Shown here: positions 38,401 through 46,510 of the stretch, in pieces | Numbering within the stretch: position 1 is the first letter of the stretch | How the letters are laid out: each line of letters begins with the position of its first letter | Assembly (NCBI GenBank): GCA_013203045.1 | Contig: JABMQN010000016.1 | Coordinates: forward strand, 1-49,870 | Direction of reading: 5' to 3' | DNA: 49,870 nt | Origin: Chloroflexota bacterium | Lineage (GTDB): Bacteria > Chloroflexota > Dehalococcoidia > SZUA-161 > SpSt-899 | Program-made: the position numbers and the translations under genes | Notes under the pieces: model-generated | Databases searched by the model: none | Told to the model about the DNA's origin: nothing | What the model saw: the letters and a program-made list of their open reading frames with translations, nothing else

Positions 38401-38483
38401 TCAACGAAATAGAGCTTGGCTTTTCAGAAGAGAGAGCGCAGTTTGAAGCGAAACGGTGCCTGCGGTGTGACCTGGAAACGTAA
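35421..38483 (+). CDS. NuoF-GltD fusion: NADH-binding flavoprotein fused to a glutamate synthase small-chain/NfnB-like FAD-NAD(P) domain
   Basis: N-terminal thioredoxin-like 2Fe-2S, SGLRGRGGAGAPTAMKWQ, GAFVCGEETALMASIEG, ESCGKCTPCRLGTRQM; then CGRICHHPCEVRCRRG, VAIVGGGPTGLACSYFLASMGY, VAVIGGGNVALDTARSALRMGA in one 1020-aa ORF. Confidence 0.93.
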   Translation: MSKPQYTVLVCRGTGCVSGGGDAAYEALKAEVERQGVKNAVIDFTGCHGFCQQGPNVVIEPDGIFYTMVQPEDAEEIVASHFKEGKPVERLFYIDPVSGKPVPLYSQINFYAKQQRVVLRNCGRINPEKIEDYVECGGYRALRKVLATMTPEDVIAEIKTSGLRGRGGAGAPTAMKWQFCHDAPGPTKYVICNADEGDPGAFMDRSILEADPHAMLEGLTICGFATGASTGYVYVREEYPLAVSRVKIALDQSRNKGFLGKDILGSGFDFDIIIMEGAGAFVCGEETALMASIEGRRGMPRPRPPFPATSGLDGKPSNINNVKTLCAIAAIIDNGAEWFAGIGTEKSTGTAVFAITGKIANSGLVEVPMGTPLRDIIFDIGGGIPREKEFKAVQTGGPSGGCIPARFLDRPVDYDSLAQLGSIMGSGGMVVLDENTCMVEIARYFLSFTQDESCGKCTPCRLGTRQMLEILTRITQGKGEEADLDKLLDIAKVVKTCSLCGLGQTCPNPILTTINYFKDEYEAHIKEHKCPAAVCDALMISPCQHTCPVGINIPKYVAAIAEGDYQKSIDVIRERNPFPSICGRICHHPCEVRCRRGELDESVAIRSLKRFAADWYFKNATTDPEPFPRTQKEKVAIVGGGPTGLACSYFLASMGYEATVFEALPLGGGMLSVAIPAFRLPAEVIQKDIDYIAKKGVEIRYNTPINTNYTIDHLKNEGYNAVFIAAGAQRSQRVGIPGEVEGIEGLYYGLQFLRDAKIGRPIKVGKKVAVIGGGNVALDTARSALRMGAEDVNLYYRRSRNEMPVTEVEYDEAIAEGIKMHFLTSPTRIVNEGWQVSGLQCIKMELGEPDDSGRRRPVPIEGSDSFIEADTVVAAVGQAADMSFLPADSALERTRWETLSVDSNTLATNIPGVFGGGDFVTGPGMVIEAIAAGRRGAMAIEKYFTKDDTPVRMYDLRSEIFREAVPEEEAVEEWKAEPRSEMPILSPEERRTSFNEIELGFSEERAQFEAKRCLRCDLET

Positions 38484-38488
38484 AAGTA

Positions 38489-38508
38489 GCCACAGAGGCA
38501 CCGAGAAA
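38489..38508. repeat. Left inverted repeat bracketing the GxxExxY gene
   Basis: GCCACAGAGGCACCGAGAAA; 17/20 identical to the reverse complement of 38903-38922. Confidence 0.75.
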
Positions 38509-38515
38509 AATAGTT

Positions 38516-38902
38516 GTGAATCGAACCGATTCAGGTTTATTGGGCCAAGTTACTGAAAGTATCATTGGATGTGCCATTGAAGTACATCGAAACTTGGGGC
38601 CGGGACTATTGGGATCGATTTATGAAAGTGCACTGTGTTATGAATTAAATGCGAATAACATACCTTTTGAGAGACAAGTTCAAGTACCTGTGATTTATAA
38701 AGGACAAAAACTGGGAGAGCATAGGCATGATATACTGGTCGAAAACCAGGTTATAGTGGAGTTGAAAGCGGTAGACAGAATGGATCCGATATTTGAAGCT
38801 CAACTCCTTTCATATTCGAGAGTAACAGGTAAAAAAGTGGGACTATTGATCAATTTCAATGTACCGGTATTGAAGAGGGGAATAAAAAGAATGATTCTCT
38901 AA
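38516..38902 (+). CDS. GxxExxY protein (PD-(D/E)XK nuclease-like family)
   Basis: GPGLLGSIYESALCYEL (GxxExxY core), HDILVENQVIVELKA (D..ExK-like); GTG start. Confidence 0.92.
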   Translation: MNRTDSGLLGQVTESIIGCAIEVHRNLGPGLLGSIYESALCYELNANNIPFERQVQVPVIYKGQKLGEHRHDILVENQVIVELKAVDRMDPIFEAQLLSYSRVTGKKVGLLINFNVPVLKRGIKRMIL

Positions 38903-38922
38903 TTTCTCTGTGTCTCAGTGGC
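38903..38922. repeat. Right inverted repeat bracketing the GxxExxY gene
   Basis: TTTCTCTGTGTCTCAGTGGC, pairs with 38489-38508. Confidence 0.75.
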
Positions 38923-38945
38923 AATGTATCGCACGGGAGGAGAGG

Positions 38946-39590
38946 ATGAAATCGATTACCAAGCAGAAGGACTTTGAAGCTGTTAAGGAAATTTTAGAGC
39001 CGTTTGACCGGATTTTCATATTTGGATGCGGAACATGCACTACCATGACCCACACCGGTGGTGTCGAAGAAGTTGCCGAAATGTGTGGGAAACTTCAGGA
39101 ATTAGGAAAGCTGGTCACTGGTTCAACCGTTGTCCCCACAGCTTGCGATGAAGTTACAGAGGAAATCATGAAGCAGCATGGCCAGGCTATTGAGAACGCT
39201 ACGGCCATCCTGGTGATGTCATGTGCTCTGGGTGTGCAGAAAATAGCATCATATATTGAAAAACCCGTTATTCCTGCAGTGGATACCCTATTCATCGGAG
39301 TGGAAGATACCCCCGGCACTTTCAAGGAAGCATGCGATCAGTGTGGACAATGCATTATTGGCGAAACTGCTGGTATTTGTCCCATTACAGCTTGTCATAA
39401 AGGGCTGGTGAATGGCCCGTGTGGTGGAACAAGCAATGGGAAGTGTGAAGTCGATAAAGAGCGGGACTGTGCTTTTACCCTGATATATAATCGGCTGAAA
39501 ATTCAGGGCAGACTGGACCTGATGAAGAAATATCACGAACCCAAGAATTACCACGTGGAACCGCGACCGAAAGTGATCAAAGTCTCGTGA
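38946..39590 (+). CDS. metV: Methylenetetrahydrofolate reductase C-terminal/zinc-binding accessory protein MetV
   Basis: MKSITKQKDFEAVKEILEPFDRIFIFGCGTCTTMTHTGGVEEVAEM...CDQCGQCIIGETAGICPITACHKGLVNGPCGGTSNGKCEVDKERDCAF. Confidence 0.92.
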   Translation: MKSITKQKDFEAVKEILEPFDRIFIFGCGTCTTMTHTGGVEEVAEMCGKLQELGKLVTGSTVVPTACDEVTEEIMKQHGQAIENATAILVMSCALGVQKIASYIEKPVIPAVDTLFIGVEDTPGTFKEACDQCGQCIIGETAGICPITACHKGLVNGPCGGTSNGKCEVDKERDCAFTLIYNRLKIQGRLDLMKKYHEPKNYHVEPRPKVIKVS

Positions 39591-39698
39591 TGCAGGGGCA
39601 CATTTCAATGCGCCCTCATGGACATGCTGGAATTGGCGTATTAAGTTGACAATTCCAGCGTGCATGTAGAATCTTGCAAAGGCAAGAGGAGAGAAACT

Positions 39699-40592
39699 AT
39701 GGCAAAAAGCTCTTTCAAAGAAGCGCTAGAGTCCGGCAAATTCGTAATCACCAGTGAGATTGGCCCTCCCAAGGGAACCAACATAGAGCCGATGTTGCAT
39801 CATATTGATCTCCTGAAGGATATCGTTGATGGCATAAATGTCACTGATCACCAGAGCTCAGTGATGCGTTTTCCGTCGATCGGCGGTTGCCTGGCTATTA
39901 AAGAGCGCGGTGGGGAACCAATTCTACAGATGACTTGCCGTGACAGAAACCGCATGGCGCTTCAGGCCGATCTTCTTTATGCCTACACAAGAGGGATTCG
40001 AAACGTTTTATGTCTCACTGGCGATGCTGTGCCAGTTGGGGATCATCCAACAGCCAAAGGTGTTTTTGATCTCGATTCTTCCCAGCTTTTACAGACAATC
40101 AGATTGCTGGAGTCAGGAAAAGACATGGGAGGGAATGATCTGAATGGGTCACCGGAGTTCTGCGCTGGGGCCATTGTTACACCGGAAGCAAATCCCATCG
40201 AACCGCAGTTAGCTAAATTTGAAAAGAAGATTGAAGCAGGTGCTGAGTTTATTCAGACCCAGGCGATTTACGATCTGGAAAATTTCGCCAAGTTCATGGA
40301 GTATGCTCGGCAGTTCAATGTCAAGATCATGGCCGGGATAGTTTTGCTGGTTTCAGCTAGGATGGCTAAATTCATGAATAACAATGTGCCAGGTATTTTC
40401 GTTCCCGACCATCTGATCGATGAACTAGCTGCCGCTCCCAAAGGAGAGGCCCTTAACACAGGTATTCGGATCGCCGGCAGGATGGTAAAGCAGCTTAAAG
40501 AACAAAACCTATGCGACGGTGTACACATTATGGCAATTGGAAAAGAAGAGGTTGTGCCGGATATTTTAGCGGCAGCCGGTATTCAAAAATAG
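39699..40592 (+). CDS. metF: Methylenetetrahydrofolate reductase
   Basis: KFVITSEIGPPKGTNIEPMLHHIDLLKDIVDGINVTDHQSSVMRFPSI; GIRNVLCLTGDAVPVGDHP; AEFIQTQAIYDLENFAKFM. Confidence 0.93.
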   Translation: MAKSSFKEALESGKFVITSEIGPPKGTNIEPMLHHIDLLKDIVDGINVTDHQSSVMRFPSIGGCLAIKERGGEPILQMTCRDRNRMALQADLLYAYTRGIRNVLCLTGDAVPVGDHPTAKGVFDLDSSQLLQTIRLLESGKDMGGNDLNGSPEFCAGAIVTPEANPIEPQLAKFEKKIEAGAEFIQTQAIYDLENFAKFMEYARQFNVKIMAGIVLLVSARMAKFMNNNVPGIFVPDHLIDELAAAPKGEALNTGIRIAGRMVKQLKEQNLCDGVHIMAIGKEEVVPDILAAAGIQK

Positions 40593-40618
40593 CAAATAGA
40601 TTTACATAAAATCCGTAG

Positions 40619-40646
40619 AGGGCGCGATTTATCGCGCCCTTTTTTA
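40619..40646 (+). terminator. Rho-independent terminator after metF
   Basis: AGGGCGCGA TTTA TCGCGCCCT followed by TTTTTAT. Confidence 0.85.
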
Positions 40647-40729
40647 TATCATTTGATATTTGGCTCCGTTTGTGTTTTATTATTCTTGGTTTAGTAATTG
40701 AGTTCAGTAAATTGTAGGAGGATTTGACA

Positions 40730-41488
40730 ATGGATAAAATGGATGGAAAAGTTGCCCTGGTTACGGGAGCAAGTTCGGGAATTGGAAGAGATACAGCCAT
40801 ACTGTTTGCCAAAGAAGGAGCAAAGGTGGTGGTTTCAGATGTCGCTGTTGAGGGTGGTGAAGAAACCGTCAAAATGATAAAAGATGCCGGTGGGGATGCG
40901 ATATTCGTGAAAGCCGATATATCCAATGCAGCGGAAGTGGAAGCGATGATAAATAAAACCGTCGAGACCTATGGAAGTGTGGATTGTGCTGCAAATAACG
41001 CAGGTGTGGAAGTAATGCCCACTCCGACTGCCGATTGCACTGAAGAAGACTTTGATCTGGCAATAAGAGTTAACCTAAAAGGAACCTTTCTGTGCATGAA
41101 GTATGAGATTCAACAGATGCTAAAACAAGGTGGTGGGGCCATCGTCAATACGTCTTCAATGGCCGGGATGGTTGGGGTAGCAGCCATGCCGGCTTATGTA
41201 GCCAGCAAGCATGGGATAATAGGCTTAACAAGAACAGCTGCGTTAGACTATGGAACTGCAGGCATACGAGTAAATGCGGTATGCCCGGGAGCAACACGTA
41301 CACCGATGATCGAGCAGGTCATCTCAGCCATGCCGGAATTGGGCCAGCAAATGAATGAGAATCACCCTATTGGAAGGATTGCTGAGCCACCAGAAATAGC
41401 AGCCTCAATTGTATGGTTATGTTCGGATGCAGCATCTTTTATTACCGGCCATCCCATGGCTGTGGATGGCGGCCTGCTGGCTAAATAG
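40730..41488 (+). CDS. SDR-family oxidoreductase
   Basis: VALVTGASSGIGRDTAILFAKEGAKVVVSDV; NNAGVE; SSMAGMVGVAAMPAYVASKHGIIGLTRTAALDYG; ITGHPMAVDGG; RBS taggagg. Confidence 0.95.
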   Translation: MDKMDGKVALVTGASSGIGRDTAILFAKEGAKVVVSDVAVEGGEETVKMIKDAGGDAIFVKADISNAAEVEAMINKTVETYGSVDCAANNAGVEVMPTPTADCTEEDFDLAIRVNLKGTFLCMKYEIQQMLKQGGGAIVNTSSMAGMVGVAAMPAYVASKHGIIGLTRTAALDYGTAGIRVNAVCPGATRTPMIEQVISAMPELGQQMNENHPIGRIAEPPEIAASIVWLCSDAASFITGHPMAVDGGLLAK

Positions 41489-41530
41489 GTGCGTGGTATG
41501 CCGTTCCCCTACAATGGGGATTTGAATTGG

Positions 41531-41554
41531 AGGGTGGGGTTAAAACCCCGCCCT
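41531..41554. terminator. Palindrome between convergent SDR and cyclophilin genes
   Basis: AGGGTGGGGTT-AA-AACCCCGCCCT (one G-T wobble). Confidence 0.5.
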
Positions 41555-42108
41555 TAATTTTTGCCAAGATTCGGGTGGGATTGATCTAGTTCAGTATCCC
41601 ATTTAGCAACTTGTTCATGGGTGAGTTTCTGCAAGTGGGAAAGGTCGCCTTCAATTGTCACTTTGTTAATGGAGTCGCCTTGTGCAATACTGTTAACTAC
41701 GTCTTGATCTTCCTTGCCAACAGCTTCTCCGAATACGGCATGGGCTCCATCCAGGTGGGGTGTTGGGCCGTGGGTAATAAAGAATTGGCTTCCATTAGTG
41801 CCAGGGCCCGCATTGGCCATTGAAAGTATGCCAGCTTTGTTATGCCGCAATTCAGATTCAAACTCGTCACCGAATTTGTATCCCGGACCACCAGTACCCG
41901 GCGTTCCTGAAGAACCGGGCCTGCTCAATGGGCATCCGCATTGGATCATAAAATCGTTAATAACTCTGTGGAAAACCAGACCGTCGTAAAAACCCCGCTG
42001 CGCCAGGTTAACAAAATTGGCTACAGTAAATGGAACTTCCTCGGCAAAGAGTTTCAGCTTAATAGGGCCTTTATCTGTTTCCATTGTGGCGATTATGTTC
42101 TCACTCAT
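41554..42108 (-). CDS. Peptidyl-prolyl cis-trans isomerase, cyclophilin type
   Basis: [69 protein letters not shown]. Confidence 0.95.
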   Translation of the reverse strand: MSENIIATMETDKGPIKLKLFAEEVPFTVANFVNLAQRGFYDGLVFHRVINDFMIQCGCPLSRPGSSGTPGTGGPGYKFGDEFESELRHNKAGILSMANAGPGTNGSQFFITHGPTPHLDGAHAVFGEAVGKEDQDVVNSIAQGDSINKVTIEGDLSHLQKLTHEQVAKWDTELDQSHPNLGKN

Positions 42109-42731
42109 TTCATCCCTCCTTTTTTAATCAGGTCTCTAATACCATTTTCAATGCTACTAAAATCCTGTTTTCGAAGCCATTCATGTTTGAATATACTTCC
42201 ACCGAAGGCGACTGCCGATGCTCCGCAGGAAAAGAACTCCCTTACATTATCGGGTTTGACGCCGCCACAGGCAAGAAGTTCGATATCTCCAAATGGGCCC
42301 TTAATCTCTTTTAAGTAATCCGGTCCAAAGGATTTGGCCGGGAATACCTTGACCATCGTGGCTCCTGCCTGCCATGCGTCGTATATTTCAAGTGGCGTCA
42401 GCGCTCCGGGGAATACGGGTATCGAGTTCTTCGCGCAGTGTTCCACAACATCGGGAACCAGTACAGGCGATACGATAAACGTTGCTCCGGCATCCAGGGC
42501 CTGATGTAAATCATCAATGGTCAGAACAGTTCCGGCACCCACGGTGAGCCTTCCATCAGCCGATTTCACCATTTGGCGAATCAGATCCGTAGCCGCTGGG
42601 GTATTCATGGCGATTTCTATTGTCTGAAGGCCAGAGGAGATCACAGTATCGGTTAAAGGTTCGATTATGTCAGGCTCCACACCTCGCAAAATTCCCATGA
42701 TGGGAAATTGTTTGAATCGATCAATATTCAC
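42105..42731 (-). CDS. eda: 2-dehydro-3-deoxyphosphogluconate (KDPG/KHG) aldolase
   Basis: [83 protein letters not shown]. Confidence 0.92.
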   Translation of the reverse strand: MNIDRFKQFPIMGILRGVEPDIIEPLTDTVISSGLQTIEIAMNTPAATDLIRQMVKSADGRLTVGAGTVLTIDDLHQALDAGATFIVSPVLVPDVVEHCAKNSIPVFPGALTPLEIYDAWQAGATMVKVFPAKSFGPDYLKEIKGPFGDIELLACGGVKPDNVREFFSCGASAVAFGGSIFKHEWLRKQDFSSIENGIRDLIKKGGMK

Positions 42732-42749
42732 TTATATGGTTCCCTATAA

Positions 42750-43694
42750 TCAGGCAACATCGGTCAGACTTTCATAAAAATCGCGATAATTTTCTCGATT
42801 TTCGCTGGCACGCAGAGCCATGGCACCTCTGGGGTGTTCGTTTAACATCCCTGCAATAGCATAGGGAATGATGTAACCCCATTCAATTTCATTTCTAAGT
42901 GGGATGAACTCATTGGAGATCAAATCGAGAATGGGGCGAATATCAAATTTGGGATTCTTCAGGAAACCTATCAATAGCTCGAGGGGGCAGTTCCCCGCTC
43001 CGCGCCCAATCCCGAAAACCGTTGCATCCATATAGTTAGCGTCATGAATAATAGCTTCGATTGTATTGCCATACGCAAGCTGCTGGGGATTATGCCCGTG
43101 GAAGCCAATTTCCTTTGTCTTCAGGTGACTTTTGAAGCGTTTAACAAGCTCCTCGACAGATTCCTGATACAGTGCTCCAAAACTGTCAACGATATAGACC
43201 ACTGTCGCTTTGCTTTCTTCCTCGATCTGCTGTAGTGCTTCGTCAAGTTCCGTTCCCCTGTCACGAGAGATAGCCATAATGTTAATAGTGGCCTCGTAAC
43301 CTTTGTCAGCAAAATGATTTACCATATGTATCGCTTTATCGATATCTTTCACATATGCGGCTGTGCGAATCATGTCAACCGGACTATCTGAGGCCAAAAC
43401 GATATCATCGAGGTTTACTCGGCCAACGTCAACCATGACCGATATCTTGGTATTGGATTCTATCCCGTCAATCACCTTCCGGATTACATCGTCTTCACAG
43501 AATTTCCATGCACCATATTCTTCGGATGAAAAGAGTTCCTTTGAGTTTTTGTACCCTATCTCCATATAATCAAGGCCAGCCTTGGCGCATGCTTTGTATA
43601 CCTCACGGACAAAACGATGGTCAAAATCATGTTTGTTGATGAGGCCACCATCACGAACTGTGCAATCCAATATTTTAATCTTTTCCCTGTACAT
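42750..43694 (-). CDS. DRE-TIM metallolyase/HMGL-like aldolase catalytic domain protein
   Basis: IKILDCTVRDGGLINKHDFDHRFVREVYKACAKAGLDYMEIGYKNS; VDSFGALYQESVEELV; EIGFHGHNPQQLAYGNTIEAI; GIGRGAGNCPLELL. Confidence 0.85.
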   Translation of the reverse strand: MYREKIKILDCTVRDGGLINKHDFDHRFVREVYKACAKAGLDYMEIGYKNSKELFSSEEYGAWKFCEDDVIRKVIDGIESNTKISVMVDVGRVNLDDIVLASDSPVDMIRTAAYVKDIDKAIHMVNHFADKGYEATINIMAISRDRGTELDEALQQIEEESKATVVYIVDSFGALYQESVEELVKRFKSHLKTKEIGFHGHNPQQLAYGNTIEAIIHDANYMDATVFGIGRGAGNCPLELLIGFLKNPKFDIRPILDLISNEFIPLRNEIEWGYIIPYAIAGMLNEHPRGAMALRASENRENYRDFYESLTDVA

Positions 43695-43990
43695 AACAAA
43701 CCCCTTGCTAAATGGCGGTGTGCGATGCCGCTGATATTGCGCACGAATATAATAATACACTCTATCAGGAGAAAATTACAGGGCATCAGGCGGAAAATGC
43801 TGGTTGCTAGCTATAAATTGGGGCAGACTATATGAATTTCCCGGTGAGCAGTACGAAATAGCTATATGTTTTGTTACCGAAAATTTACCATATTTTCACC
43901 AAGCATTAATTAATTTTAACTTTAATGTTTACTTCCCCCTGATATTATATGTTTGCAGAGGAAAAGTTAAACTTTCGGGAGGAAGAAAAA

Positions 43991-44296
43991 ATGGCAGAAT
44001 TTGATCTTGTAAGATACCACGTACTGAGTTCGATACGTGCGTCAATAGCCGAAGCCAATGGATATGAAGAAGAATCCGAAAAAATGCGTGCGCAGGGCAA
44101 TTTGCGTTTAATGCTGATGTCTGAAGATGAACTTCGAGAACTTGCCCGCATGCTTTCATATTTACCCACAAGACCGGCAGAATCTGTTTATCAGGAACTT
44201 AAACAGGTTATTGCAGAACAGGAAAGCAAAGCTGGTGAGTGGATTGGCACTTTCGGAGTCACTCCGTTTGAAGTCAAGTCAAGTAAAGAAATTTAA
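43991..44296 (+). CDS. Small hypothetical protein
   Basis: MAEFDLVRYHVLSSIRASIAEANGYEEESEKMRAQGNLRLMLMSEDELRELARML...; SD-like gggagg upstream; followed by a strong hairpin. Confidence 0.5.
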   Translation: MAEFDLVRYHVLSSIRASIAEANGYEEESEKMRAQGNLRLMLMSEDELRELARMLSYLPTRPAESVYQELKQVIAEQESKAGEWIGTFGVTPFEVKSSKEI

Positions 44297-44324
44297 AACA
44301 GCCCTCCCAGGAACATATCTGTAT

Positions 44325-44358
44325 ACGGAAAGCCCTCGCGTAAGCGAGGGCTTTCCGT
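44325..44358 (+). terminator. Strong hairpin between convergent hypothetical genes
   Basis: ACGGAAAGCCCTCGC GTAA GCGAGGGCTTTCCGT: 15-bp perfect stem. Confidence 0.7.
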
Positions 44359-44380
44359 GTTATTGGGTTAAACGAACTGT

Positions 44381-45013
44381 TTAGGATTCGGGGGATTGAG
44401 TATTCATACTTTGTGAATACTCACGGAGCCAGCGATTGAGATCATCAAGCGCCGGAGGATATACATTGAATACTTCTATGTGTTGAGGGAATTGAGTCCG
44501 ATGGCCTTCTCTTATGAACAGCAACCCGATCTCTCCGTTTTTTAATGACTCATCTATCTTTCTCGATACATGCTCGTATCTCTTCGTACTTGTTTCCATA
44601 TGAAATTCAGCTATCTTTGTCCTGGCTTTGGGCCCCATGGCTACCATAAGACATCTTTCCCAATCAATGTTTTCCAGGGCCAGATCCGTATCTTCGACCA
44701 CCAAAAAGTCCGCGCCACTCATGGTTTTATCTTTGACGATCTGGCAGCTATTGGGATTCATTTGCTCAAGGATTTCCAATCCTTTTTCGCTGCCATCGAA
44801 AACCATTTCATGATATATATGAGATATTGACCCCAGCTTATTTTCCAGATTTGTCAACTGGGCTTTGATCTCATCCCAGCAACGGTTGTATTTTTCCATG
44901 AAATCCCCAGGGGCGTCTTTACCCGAAAACAGGAGAGGTACTACGATAAGCTTTCTAGCTCCTGTTAAACTATCTACCGAAGGTTTTTCCATTTTTCTAA
45001 GTTCTTCTGACAT
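44381..45013 (-). CDS. Hypothetical protein (210 aa)
   Basis: Long ORF in the thiL-tsaE-tsaB transcription unit; no family recognised. Confidence 0.7.
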   Translation of the reverse strand: MSEELRKMEKPSVDSLTGARKLIVVPLLFSGKDAPGDFMEKYNRCWDEIKAQLTNLENKLGSISHIYHEMVFDGSEKGLEILEQMNPNSCQIVKDKTMSGADFLVVEDTDLALENIDWERCLMVAMGPKARTKIAEFHMETSTKRYEHVSRKIDESLKNGEIGLLFIREGHRTQFPQHIEVFNVYPPALDDLNRWLREYSQSMNTQSPES

Positions 45014-45028
45014 ACAAAACCTCTTGTA

Positions 45029-45331
45029 CTAATTTTCGCCGGAATCCGAAGATTTTCGCTTCTTAAGCCAATCTTCAATTTCAGAGTTGACGTTGGCTTT
45101 TCCTACAAGGGACTCCATCAATTCATATACCTGGCCAAAAGTGCCAACAACATCCTGAGGTGTGGTGCCTGTGGTGACACAAGCCATAGTTAACTGACTC
45201 GCCATCAGCATCAGGTAAATCCTTTGCATCTCTCTAGCTTGTTTAGATGCTTCCTGTTGCATGTGGGTTGTGAGACACGCCATCAGTTCGGCTTCGTCCC
45301 CGACTTCATTTCCGCATATTGGACATCGCAT
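45029..45331 (-). CDS. Hypothetical protein with N-terminal C2H2-like zinc motif
   Basis: MRCPICGNEVGDEAELMACLTTHM; overlaps tsaB 3' end. Confidence 0.65.
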   Translation of the reverse strand: MRCPICGNEVGDEAELMACLTTHMQQEASKQAREMQRIYLMLMASQLTMACVTTGTTPQDVVGTFGQVYELMESLVGKANVNSEIEDWLKKRKSSDSGEN

Positions 45332-46013
45332 CGTGCTTCCTCCTTCTGGGTTTGGTAATCGAAGGTTTCTTCAAATAAAATGGTTGGATGGTGGAAGGAT
45401 CATCGAAATAACCTGCTTCTATTCTACACCAACCGAGTTCTGCAAGATAGCTTGCTCTGCTGAAGGGGCTTGATTCTTTAAAAACAACAATATCTCCTAG
45501 CTTTTTTTGAAGTTGGGCCAGTTGTTCTGGTTTAATCTCGCCGCAGAATACGTTTTGCTCTTTGACCGTAGAACATAGGTCATCGATAGTAGTAACGTAT
45601 TCAGCAAATGACTTTGTCCATTGTCCATCATCTTTGGTGAAAACAGCAGTAGCTATTTCGCCTCGTCCAGCTTGCAGGATAGGGCGAATAGGAAATCCGG
45701 CATCAGCATGAGCGTAGGCCGTAGTTTCAAGTGTTCCGATGCAGACTAGCGGAATACCGAGAGTGAATGCCAATCCTTTCGCAGTAGCCAGACCTACCCG
45801 AAGTCCGTTGAAGCTTCCTGGGCCTTTGGCAACCATTAGAGCTTCGATACGGTGAATATCCGTATCATTTTGCTCGAATAGATGAATCAAATGCGGAACG
45901 AGTTCAACCGTGTGATTTTGCCCTGCGTGCCAATAAACCTCTGCTTTTAGTTCTCCGTGATGTGAAAGAGCGATACTGGCATGGGCAGTTGAAGTGTCTA
46001 TTGCGAGTTCCAT
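45306..46013 (-). CDS. tsaB: tRNA threonylcarbamoyladenosine biosynthesis protein TsaB
   Basis: MELAIDTSTAHASIALSHHGEL...LMVAKGPGSFNGLRVGLATAKGLAFTLGIPL. Confidence 0.93.
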   Translation of the reverse strand: MELAIDTSTAHASIALSHHGELKAEVYWHAGQNHTVELVPHLIHLFEQNDTDIHRIEALMVAKGPGSFNGLRVGLATAKGLAFTLGIPLVCIGTLETTAYAHADAGFPIRPILQAGRGEIATAVFTKDDGQWTKSFAEYVTTIDDLCSTVKEQNVFCGEIKPEQLAQLQKKLGDIVVFKESSPFSRASYLAELGWCRIEAGYFDDPSTIQPFYLKKPSITKPRRRKHDAMSNMRK

Positions 46014-46510
46014 TTTTCTCTCATTTTATCGGTGATGTATTGATACCTATTGCCATTGGGTTCAAAGCGCAAACAGCGCTCATTTTCTGCCAGATGTTCA
46101 AAACTGATAAGCAGGTGTTCCTGTGGCAGCGAATCAAAAGCCTTGTCTGCCCATTCAATCACGCAAACACCTTCTTCCATCATATCATCTATTCCGAGTT
46201 CGGAAATTTCCTCAATGTTATCGAGTCGATAAAAATCAATGTGATATACTTTGAGTCTGCCATCGTATTCCTTCACCAATACAAATGATGGGCTAGAAGC
46301 ATATCCGTCAAAACCTGTTCCCCAGGCAAAGCCCTGAGTGAAACATGTTTTCCCCGCCCCAAGGTTTCCTATAAGGAATATCGAATCGCCAATTCTGGCT
46401 AATTTGCCCAAAGAGGAACCAACTTCTTGTGTCTGTTCCGGGCTATGGGTGGTGATTTCTAAATGTACTGTTCCCATGTCAAGAATGATTTCCGAAGTGT
46501 TCCCATCCAC
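45998..46510 (-). CDS. tsaE: tRNA threonylcarbamoyladenosine biosynthesis ATPase TsaE
   Basis: IFLIGNLGAGKTCFTQGFAWGTGFDGYASSPSFVLVKEYDGRLKVYHIDFYRL; 46477 (MGTVHLEIT) is an alternative start. Confidence 0.94.
   Translation of the reverse strand: MDGNTSEIILDMGTVHLEITTHSPEQTQEVGSSLGKLARIGDSIFLIGNLGAGKTCFTQGFAWGTGFDGYASSPSFVLVKEYDGRLKVYHIDFYRLDNIEEISELGIDDMMEEGVCVIEWADKAFDSLPQEHLLISFEHLAENERCLRFEPNGNRYQYITDKMREKWNSQ

Noticed and set aside
37805-38404. 199-aa antisense ORF opposite the NuoF-GltD fusion
   Set aside because: Antisense shadow of a clear coding sequence.
39621-39664. GCTGGAATT...AATTCCAGC inverted repeat between metV and metF
   Set aside because: Only a 9-bp stem with a 16-nt loop and no T-tract; may be chance or a weak processing site.
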